Below the pieces are notes generated by a model. That model did not search any database. It was not told where the DNA came from and saw only the letters and a program-made list of their open reading frames with translations. DNA of 33,707 nt, taken from NCBI GenBank assembly GCA_029248455.1, contig JAQWJH010000112.1:1-33707 (forward strand). The letters run 5' to 3'. The position numbers and the translations under genes were made by a program. Below, piece after piece: positions 19,777-27,477 of the stretch (its first letter is position 1; each line of letters begins with the position of its first letter). Source of the DNA: Flavobacteriaceae bacterium (lineage in GTDB: Bacteria > Bacteroidota > Bacteroidia > Flavobacteriales > Flavobacteriaceae).

Positions 19777-20866
19777 AAATATACTATTTGTTGGCGCTTT
19801 CAATAGCAGAAAGACTAAAAATTTAATCGGAGGTCAATTGTTTGCTTGTGAATCACTTTTAGAATCTTATCTTTCTCAAAAATATAATTTTATTAAATTA
19901 TGTACATCGCAAAGAAGCATTCCTCCCCCAAATATTTTAATTAGAATTTTTGATGCATTAATTAGGATTCTAACATTATTAAAAATATTGATGTTAAACA
20001 AAATTGACATTGTACTTGCTTTTACTACCAGTGGATTTGGATTTATAGAAAAAGGTTTAATGATTATAATTTGTAAAAAATTCAATATCAAAACTATTCT
20101 ATTCCCTCGATCCGGTCTAATGGTAAATGATATGAAAAATTCAAACTTTCAAAACTATCTAAAATATGTACTTAAAAGCACAAATGTTTTAATAACCCAA
20201 GGGGAATCATGGTTAGATTTTTATAAGAAATATAATAATAATAATAATACCATTATTAAAGTTCAACAAAACTGGATTAATCATAAAAAATACCGATTTA
20301 TAAATAGAAAATTTGATAAAAAAGAATTAAACATTTTATTTTTAGGCTGGATAACAGATGAAAAAGGAGTGTTTGACTTATTATTAGTTTTTAAAGCCAT
20401 CATCCAAAAAACACAAGGGTTTACTTTAAATTTGTTGGTAGCAGGTATGGGGAGAGACTATATATTATTAAAAAACAAGATTGAAGTATTTAAATTAAGA
20501 AATAGAGTTAACTTGTTAGGTTGGGTTAATGGAGAGGATAAGCTAAAATTATTACAAATGACCGATATATACGTATGTCCATCATATTTTGAAGGTCTTC
20601 CAAATTCTTTATTAGAAAGTATGGCTAGTGGCATTCCCTCAATTTCAACTAATGTAGGAAGTATTTCTGATGTTATTTCTCATGGACACAACGGATTTTT
20701 ATATGATCCAGGGGACAATAATAAACTAGAATCATTACTTTTTAATCTTATAAATGATATTGATTTGAGAGAAAAATTTTCAAAAAACTCAGTAAGTCAT
20801 ATTAATAGCAATAATACCATTAAAATTGCTAGTGAGATGATGGATAACATCTTTTGTAAAATCTAA
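19769..20866 (+). CDS. Glycosyltransferase family 4 protein
   Basis: NILFLGWITDEKGVFDLL, VCPSYFEGLPNSLLESMASGIPSISTNVGSISDVI. Confidence 0.87.
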   Translation: MSKNILFVGAFNSRKTKNLIGGQLFACESLLESYLSQKYNFIKLCTSQRSIPPPNILIRIFDALIRILTLLKILMLNKIDIVLAFTTSGFGFIEKGLMIIICKKFNIKTILFPRSGLMVNDMKNSNFQNYLKYVLKSTNVLITQGESWLDFYKKYNNNNNTIIKVQQNWINHKKYRFINRKFDKKELNILFLGWITDEKGVFDLLLVFKAIIQKTQGFTLNLLVAGMGRDYILLKNKIEVFKLRNRVNLLGWVNGEDKLKLLQMTDIYVCPSYFEGLPNSLLESMASGIPSISTNVGSISDVISHGHNGFLYDPGDNNKLESLLFNLINDIDLREKFSKNSVSHINSNNTIKIASEMMDNIFCKI

Positions 20867-20870
20867 ATCA

Positions 20871-21830
20871 ATGGCAAATAATTCTATTTTACAAAAATTA
20901 ATGGGATCTTCATTTCATGTTGAAATGGTTATTAGAAGAATATATTGGTCTAAAATTACTCAGTTCATAAGAAAAAGATTTGTAGTTACTGATTTAGGCA
21001 CAAAAAAATCAACTATAATTAATCTTGAAAATATTAATAATCATTTAAAAAAAATTGGCCTTAAAAAAGGAGATATATTAATAGTTCATTCGTCTTTTAC
21101 TCCATTTGAAAATTCAGGTATATCACCTTTTGATATAATTAATATGCTTTTAGACCTTGTTGGAAAAGAGGGTACTTTGGTAATGCCAGTAATTCGTTCA
21201 CATGAAAAGTATAAAAAAAATAAAAATATAAAAAATGATAATTTAGAAGTAGTAGAGTTCGAATATAATGTTAAAAAGTCACCAGTTAGAACAGGAATAA
21301 TTCCATTTTATCTGATGAATAAAAAAAATGCAATTACAAGCTTAATACCATTTAATACAATTACTTCTATTGGGTCAGAGTCAAAGCAAATGATTAAAGA
21401 TGAACTATTAGATAAATTTCCAACTCCCAATGGAATTAATTCACCATGGAAATATTGTACTGACAGAAATGCATTAGTTATTTCATTGGGTATTGATTTG
21501 ACACACAATTTAACTATTCTTCATACTCCAGAGGATGTAATGAATGAAAATTGGCCTGTAAAAGATTGGTACAGAAAAAGAAAATTTAAGATTACAAATA
21601 AAGACTTTGTTTTAACAAAAACCTTTAAAGAAAGAAAGCCTGATTGGGGAAAACTACATTTTGGAGAAAGAACTCTTGCTAAAGACCTATTGGCGGAGAG
21701 CATAATGAATTCAGTTTCCATTGACGGAGTATTGTTAGAAAGCTTGAGGTCTAAAGATCTTTTTAATTATTTAAATTCAAGAAATCATAGTGGTTACCCT
21801 TATTTTTGGATAAAAAAACATTTAAAATGA
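20871..21830 (+). CDS. AAC(3)-fold (Antibiotic_NAT) N-acyltransferase, probably acting on an amino sugar
   Basis: GDILIVHSSFTPFENSGISPFDIINMLLDLVGKEGTLVMPVI, SPVRTGIIPFYLM, FPTPNGINSPW, LVISLGIDLTHNLTILHTPEDV. Confidence 0.8.
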   Translation: MANNSILQKLMGSSFHVEMVIRRIYWSKITQFIRKRFVVTDLGTKKSTIINLENINNHLKKIGLKKGDILIVHSSFTPFENSGISPFDIINMLLDLVGKEGTLVMPVIRSHEKYKKNKNIKNDNLEVVEFEYNVKKSPVRTGIIPFYLMNKKNAITSLIPFNTITSIGSESKQMIKDELLDKFPTPNGINSPWKYCTDRNALVISLGIDLTHNLTILHTPEDVMNENWPVKDWYRKRKFKITNKDFVLTKTFKERKPDWGKLHFGERTLAKDLLAESIMNSVSIDGVLLESLRSKDLFNYLNSRNHSGYPYFWIKKHLK

Positions 21831-22897
21831 AAATAATTAATGGATTAAAGTCACTAATAATAAATAAAAATGAATTAGTGTTAAGTAATTTACATGGATT
21901 ATATATTTATGATTTGATTACAGAAAGTTTAAAAAAAATCTATAATTTTAAATATACTCTAAGATCAATAATATCTTGTCTTTCAAGACCTCTAAGAAGG
22001 TTGTTACGTGAGGACATTTCTTTGGCAATTCTAGAAGACAATGAAAATATTTTATATGTAAAAAATAAAAAAATAACTTCTTTGAACATATTAAGCTCAA
22101 CTATTAATTACGAAATTAAATTACCTAGGGGTTCAAGGCCACTAAACTTATTAAAAATTGAATCAAATGAAAACTTTGATAAAGGCATATATTTTGGAGA
22201 ATATTTTAGTAATCCGGAGAAAAATAAGGTAGATGTTTTTAAGATTGAAAATGGAAATTTAAATTCAGTATTCACTTTTAAAGAAAATACTATTAATCAC
22301 ATACATAATCTTGTTGTTGATCACAATAATAACTGCATATGGATATTAACAGGTGATTTTGGCAGTGGCGCCGCTATATATCAAGCTACAGATAATTTTA
22401 AAACTGTAAAAAAAATTGTCGGAGGATTACAGAAGTTTAGGTCTTGCGTAGCTTTTCCAACTAATAAGGGTTTACTGTATGCTACAGACTCACAATTTGA
22501 GCCTAATAATATTAGAATTTTACATGAACAGAACAATAATTGGATAGATAATAATATTAATAAAATTAATGGTCCGTGTATTTATGGGACTTCTGTTTCT
22601 GATAAATTCTATTTTTCGACATCAGTTGAAGCTATTAATACAGGAAATTTATTTAGTAAATTAGTAAGAAATAAAAGAGGTCCTGGAATAATTAAAAATC
22701 AAAGTGAAATTGTGTGTGTAAATTCTGAAGGAAATATTAGTACAGTTTATGAAAATAAAAAAGATAAATTGCCTTACATACTTTTTCAATTTGGTAATAT
22801 ATTGTTTCCTAATGGAACAAATAATACTAATAAGTTGGTATTTACACCAATTGCATTAAAATCAAATGATTTTGACACTATAATTATGGATTTATAA
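21827..22897 (+). CDS. Uncharacterised protein, possibly beta-propeller-like; no signal peptide
   Basis: ATG at 21827 overlaps the upstream TGA (ATGA). Repeated strand-like blocks such as GLYIYDLITESLKKIYNF, GKGIYFGEY-like and GLLYATDSQFEPNNIRIL suggest a propeller, but no family was recognised. Confidence 0.6.
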   Translation: MKIINGLKSLIINKNELVLSNLHGLYIYDLITESLKKIYNFKYTLRSIISCLSRPLRRLLREDISLAILEDNENILYVKNKKITSLNILSSTINYEIKLPRGSRPLNLLKIESNENFDKGIYFGEYFSNPEKNKVDVFKIENGNLNSVFTFKENTINHIHNLVVDHNNNCIWILTGDFGSGAAIYQATDNFKTVKKIVGGLQKFRSCVAFPTNKGLLYATDSQFEPNNIRILHEQNNNWIDNNINKINGPCIYGTSVSDKFYFSTSVEAINTGNLFSKLVRNKRGPGIIKNQSEIVCVNSEGNISTVYENKKDKLPYILFQFGNILFPNGTNNTNKLVFTPIALKSNDFDTIIMDL

Positions 22898-22907
22898 ATT
22901 TAAAAAA

Positions 22908-23192
22908 ATGGAAAAAAACGAAAAAATTATTAATTTTTTGGAAGAATTTTTAACGGAAGAGTTAGATGAAACTATCAAACTTTCGTTAGATTCAAAATTG
23001 TTTGGAGGAGGGGGGCCTCTGGATTCAATGGCCTTAGTGACCTTAATTGTTGAGTTAGAGGAATTTCTTGAAGATGAATATAATGTTAATATAACATTAG
23101 CTGATGAGAAAGCGATGTCAAGAAGAACAAGTCCTTTTTCAAGAGTAAGTTATTTGATTGATTATCTAAATGAAAAAATAAACAATGAATAA
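22908..23192 (+). CDS. Acyl carrier protein
   Basis: 94 aa, acidic; GGGGPLDSMALVTLIVELEEFLEDEY with the DS(M/L) phosphopantetheine-attachment motif. Confidence 0.82.
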   Translation: MEKNEKIINFLEEFLTEELDETIKLSLDSKLFGGGGPLDSMALVTLIVELEEFLEDEYNVNITLADEKAMSRRTSPFSRVSYLIDYLNEKINNE

Positions 23193-23880
23193 AAAAATAT
23201 ATTTAATAACCGGTGATAGAAAAGGAATAGGAAGAAGTCTATCAGAATATTATTTATCAAAAGGTCATTTAGTAATTGGTTGTAGTAGATCAGGGTCTGA
23301 TTTAGTTCACAAAAACTATGACCATAAAATATGTGATGTGGCAGACGAAAATGCAGTAAAGTATTTAGTTTTATTTATTAGAAAAAAACACAAAAGAATT
23401 GATGTTTTAATAAACAATGCTGGAATGGCTTCTATGAATCATATTTTGACTACACCTGTTATTACATTTCAAAAATTAGTTGATACGAATTTTAAAGGAA
23501 CATTTTTGTTTATTAGAGAGGGATCTAAAATTATGAGAAAAAATGGTGGTTGCATAATAAATTTTTCGACAGTTGCTTCTCCACTCAATTTAGAAGGTGA
23601 AGCAATTTACGCTAGCACCAAAGCAGCAATTGAAAAACTAACAAAAATTTCAGCTCACGAATTAAGTTCATTTAACATAAGGGTAAATTGTATTGGACCA
23701 ACTCCTGTTCTCACAGATTTAATAAAGGCTGTGCCTAAAAATAAAATTGAAAAACTTCTTTCAAGTCAAGCAATAAAGAGGTTAGGAAGATTTGATGATG
23801 TTAAAAATGTAATTAACTTTTACTGCTCGGAAAAAAGTAATTTTATAACTGGTCAAACAATCTTCTTAGGTGGAGTCTAA
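23185..23880 (+). CDS. SDR family oxidoreductase (FabG-like)
   Basis: LITGDRKGIGRSL, NNAGMASM, NFSTVAS, YASTKAAIEKL, RVNCIGPTPVLTDL, TGQTIFLGGV; 8-nt overlap with ACP. Confidence 0.87.
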   Translation: MNKKIYLITGDRKGIGRSLSEYYLSKGHLVIGCSRSGSDLVHKNYDHKICDVADENAVKYLVLFIRKKHKRIDVLINNAGMASMNHILTTPVITFQKLVDTNFKGTFLFIREGSKIMRKNGGCIINFSTVASPLNLEGEAIYASTKAAIEKLTKISAHELSSFNIRVNCIGPTPVLTDLIKAVPKNKIEKLLSSQAIKRLGRFDDVKNVINFYCSEKSNFITGQTIFLGGV

Positions 23881-23892
23881 ATTTTTATATTT

Positions 23893-25239
23893 ATGGTAGA
23901 TATATTTTTAAATAAACTTAAAAAAATACCCTCGAACAAACAGGCTATTATTTTTAATTCAAAAACACATTCTTACGGAGAATTATTAATTAAAATAAAT
24001 GATTGTTATAATATTATATTAGACGCTTTTGATCATAAAAAAGTAGTTGTTATTTTAGGTGATTATTCATTTAGTTCAATAGCTATTCTTTTTGCACTTT
24101 GTAAACATAAATGTATTTTCATACCTATTATTTCTGAAAATGAACAAGAAATTAAAAAAAAAATAGAAGTTTCAAATCCTGATTATATAATTGAATCTAG
24201 TTCTTTTCAAATAACATCTTTAAAAGGAAACAATCATTCTCCTAACTCTTATTATGATGATTTATTTAATTCGAATAAATCAGGTTTAGTATTATTTAGT
24301 AGTGGAAGCACCGGAAACCCCAAAGCTATGGTCCATGATTTTGATAATCTAATTTCTACATATAATGTAAATAAAATAAAGAATCTAAATTTTCTTGTTT
24401 TTCTTCTTTTTGATCATATTGGTGGTCTAAATACGATGTTAAATATTCTATCAATGGGATCCACAATGATTATTCCCGAGAAGAGAGAACCCGAATCAAT
24501 TGCCAAATTGATAAAAAAATTCAAAGTTAATATCTTCCCATCTTCCCCTACATTTTTAAATTTGATGAACATAGGAGGGATTTTCGAAAATTATGATTTA
24601 TCCTCATTAAAATTAATTACATATGGAACTGAACCTATGTCTGAAAATTTATTAAGTATTTTAAAAAATAAACTACCTAAAACAAGATTAATTCAAACCT
24701 TTGGCACGAGTGAAACAGGGATAATTAAAACGAAAAGTAAATCCTCAGAAAGTTTACTACTTAAGTTTGAAGATAATAATCAAGAAATTAAAATAATGGA
24801 TGGTGAACTTTGGATAAAAAGTAAAACAAGGGTTTTAGGATATATCAATCACGATAATAATTCTTTTACAAAAGACGGATGGTTTAAAACCGGAGATTTA
24901 GTTGAGGAAAGGGAAGATGGGTATTTAAAAATAATTGGAAGAAAAAGTAAAGTTATCAACGTAGGCGGGGAAAAGGTTTTACCAATTGAAGTTGAAGAAG
25001 CTATTTTAACTCTTGATTTTGTTTTAGACTGTACAGTGTATGCCAAAGAAAGTCTTATAACTGGCCAAGCTGTTGCAGTAAAAGTGGTAGTTAAGTCTTT
25101 GATCCTAGATATTAAACAAATCAAAAAGAATATAAAATTACATTGTAAAAAGACTCTTGAAAGGTATAAAGTACCAGTTGAAATAATAATAACTGACAAA
25201 ATAAATTTTACATCCAGATTTAAGAGAAAATTAGACTAA
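23893..25239 (+). CDS. AMP-dependent acyl/aryl synthetase (ANL superfamily ligase)
   Basis: LVLFSSGSTGNPKAMVHDFDNL (P-loop), FGTSETGII, WFKTGDLVEEREDGYLKIIGRKSKVINVGGEKVLPIEVEEAI. Confidence 0.9.
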   Translation: MVDIFLNKLKKIPSNKQAIIFNSKTHSYGELLIKINDCYNIILDAFDHKKVVVILGDYSFSSIAILFALCKHKCIFIPIISENEQEIKKKIEVSNPDYIIESSSFQITSLKGNNHSPNSYYDDLFNSNKSGLVLFSSGSTGNPKAMVHDFDNLISTYNVNKIKNLNFLVFLLFDHIGGLNTMLNILSMGSTMIIPEKREPESIAKLIKKFKVNIFPSSPTFLNLMNIGGIFENYDLSSLKLITYGTEPMSENLLSILKNKLPKTRLIQTFGTSETGIIKTKSKSSESLLLKFEDNNQEIKIMDGELWIKSKTRVLGYINHDNNSFTKDGWFKTGDLVEEREDGYLKIIGRKSKVINVGGEKVLPIEVEEAILTLDFVLDCTVYAKESLITGQAVAVKVVVKSLILDIKQIKKNIKLHCKKTLERYKVPVEIIITDKINFTSRFKRKLD

Positions 25240-25247
25240 TTACTATT

Positions 25248-25264
25248 ATTCAAATCATTTGAAT
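25248..25264. promoter_or_regulatory. Short near-perfect palindrome ATTCAAAT-C-ATTTGAAT in the longest intergenic gap
   Basis: 8-nt arms around a single C, within the 105-nt gap 25240-25344; function unknown. Confidence 0.3.
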
Positions 25265-25344
25265 TATTACTCTAAAATTTAATTAAATAAATTAAGAATA
25301 TAACTAAACACAAAATATAATTATAACTCTTTTTTAAATAATAC

Positions 25345-27459
25345 ATGAAACAAATACTACAATCGTTTAAAACAGGGGTTACAGAATTAGCTGAGTTACC
25401 CTCACCGAAGGTAAAATCAGGTCAACTGTTAATAAAAACAACACGAAGCTTAGTATCATTGGGTACAGAGCGCATGTTGGTAGAGTTTGGTAAAGCATCT
25501 TTGATACAAAAAGCTAGGCAACAACCAGAAAAAGTGAAAATGGTTTTAGATAAAATTAAGAGCGAAGGTTTAATACCAACAATAGAAACGGTTTTTAATA
25601 AACTAGAACAACCCTTGCCATTAGGCTACTGTAATGTTGGAGAAGTTTTGGCAGTTGGTAAAGGCGTAACAGATTTTAAAGTAGGTGATAGAGTTGCTTC
25701 TAATGGACAGCATGCGGAGTTTGTCTCTGTGCCACAAAATCTGGCCGCACATATACCAGATAATATTTCTGATGAAGAAGCTGCTTTTACGATTATAGGC
25801 TCTATTGGTTTACAGGGTATTCGTTTGGTAAACCCAACAATAGGAGAAACGGTTGTAGTTATAGGTTTAGGACTTATAGGGCTTTTAACTGCAGAAATGT
25901 TAGTGGCAAATGGTTGTAAAGTAATTGGCTACGATTTAGATGATGCTAAAGTAGAAATTGCAAAAAGCAAAGGAGTAATTGCATTTAACCCATTAAAAGG
26001 AATTGATCCTGTTAAATTTGTACAAGAAAACACAAACGGAATTGGATCAGATGCGGTATTAATTACTGCATCTGCAAAAACAAATGAAATTATATCTCAA
26101 GCTGCTAAAATGAGTAGAAAAAGAGGTAGAATAGTTTTGGTTGGCGTTATTGGATTAGATATTTCTAGAGCAGACTTTTATGAAAAAGAATTAAGTTTTC
26201 AGGTATCTTGTTCTTATGGCCCAGGAAGATATGATGATGGTTATGAATTTAAGGGAATAGATTATCCATTACCATTTGTAAGATGGACAGAAAAAAGAAA
26301 CTTTGAAACAGTATTGCAGCTTATCTCTTCAGAAAAACTTAAAGTAAAAGAATTAATTTCTGAAGTTATCCCCATTGAAGAGTATGATAAAATTTACGGC
26401 AATATCGGGAATTCAAAATCAATTGCTTCAATTATAAAATACAACGAAAATAATACTCCGAAGCATACAATTGTCATCAATAAAAAAGAGAATACCCCAA
26501 CAAAAGGTGGTATAGGAATCATAGGTGCGGGTAACTTTACAAAGATGACAATGTTGCCAGCTTTAAAAGGAACCAATGCAAATATTAAGCATATTGTTTC
26601 TTCAGGTGGAGTTAATGGAACAGCATTAGCACAAAAGTATAATATTTCTCAAAGCACTACAGATTACGATTTAGTGTTAGATGACAAAGAGGTAGATTTA
26701 GTGATGATTACTACTCGTCATAATCTGCACGCTGAAATGGTAATCAAAGCATTAGAAAAAGACAAGCATGTTTTTGTTGAAAAACCTTTAGCTTTAAATA
26801 ACGAGGAGTTAGCTGCTATTGAGGCATCTTATAGTAAGAATAATGGTACATTAATGGTTGGTTTTAACCGTCGTTTTTCACCACATATTCAGAAAATAAA
26901 ATCATTAGTTAGTAATGCACCTATAAATATTGTAGCAACAATGAATGCGGGTGCAATACCGTCAGAATTTTGGGTTCATGACATTGCAATTGGTGGAGGA
27001 AGAATTATTGGTGAAGCGTGTCATTATTTAGATTTAATGGTCTTTTTGACAGGAAGTAAAATAGAAGCTGTTTGTACGAATGCTCTGGGAAAAAATCCAT
27101 CGGAAAATACAGACAATGCCTCTATTTTAGTAAATATGGAAAATGGTTCTACAGGAGTTGTAAACTATTTTGCTAACGGTGCAAAATCATACGCAAAAGA
27201 ACGTTTGGAAGTTTTTTCTCAGGGAAAAGTTTTTATAATGGATAACTTTATAAAGACTTCAGGTTTCGGGGTAAAAGGTTTTTCAAAATTTAGAACAAAA
27301 ATCGATAAAGGACATAAAGCACAATTTGGTCAAATAGTAGAGAAGATAAAGCAAGGTTCTGTAGAATTAATACCTTATGAAGAGTTAATAAATGTAACTA
27401 AAGCAAGTTTTGCAGCAATAGAAAGTTTAAAAGAAGGTTCTTGGGTAACTATTGAATAA
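25345..27459 (+). CDS. Bi-domain oxidoreductase: zinc-type alcohol dehydrogenase-like N-terminus + Gfo/Idh/MocA C-terminus
   Basis: PLGYCNVGEVLAVGKGVTDFKVGDRVAS, VVVIGLGLIGLLTAEML, then second Rossmann GIGIIGAGNFTKMTMLPAL, VFVEKPLAL, GGGRIIGEACHYLDLM. Confidence 0.9.
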   Translation: MKQILQSFKTGVTELAELPSPKVKSGQLLIKTTRSLVSLGTERMLVEFGKASLIQKARQQPEKVKMVLDKIKSEGLIPTIETVFNKLEQPLPLGYCNVGEVLAVGKGVTDFKVGDRVASNGQHAEFVSVPQNLAAHIPDNISDEEAAFTIIGSIGLQGIRLVNPTIGETVVVIGLGLIGLLTAEMLVANGCKVIGYDLDDAKVEIAKSKGVIAFNPLKGIDPVKFVQENTNGIGSDAVLITASAKTNEIISQAAKMSRKRGRIVLVGVIGLDISRADFYEKELSFQVSCSYGPGRYDDGYEFKGIDYPLPFVRWTEKRNFETVLQLISSEKLKVKELISEVIPIEEYDKIYGNIGNSKSIASIIKYNENNTPKHTIVINKKENTPTKGGIGIIGAGNFTKMTMLPALKGTNANIKHIVSSGGVNGTALAQKYNISQSTTDYDLVLDDKEVDLVMITTRHNLHAEMVIKALEKDKHVFVEKPLALNNEELAAIEASYSKNNGTLMVGFNRRFSPHIQKIKSLVSNAPINIVATMNAGAIPSEFWVHDIAIGGGRIIGEACHYLDLMVFLTGSKIEAVCTNALGKNPSENTDNASILVNMENGSTGVVNYFANGAKSYAKERLEVFSQGKVFIMDNFIKTSGFGVKGFSKFRTKIDKGHKAQFGQIVEKIKQGSVELIPYEELINVTKASFAAIESLKEGSWVTIE

Positions 27460-27477
27460 TTTTTTCTTGAGAAACAT

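Noticed and set aside
20871-21830. Aminoglycoside resistance gene
   Set aside because: AAC(3) fold is shared with sugar/antibiotic-biosynthesis acyltransferases; the operon context and divergence (IPF where HP is usual) favour polysaccharide acylation.
24849-25199. Reverse-strand ORF of 116 aa
   Set aside because: Antisense to the conserved A7-A8 region of the AMP-ligase; Ser/Thr/Ile-rich shadow translation.
25248-25264. Palindrome as a rho-independent terminator
   Set aside because: AT-only arms with one GC pair each, 1-nt spacer and no T-tract directly after; too weak for a terminator call.
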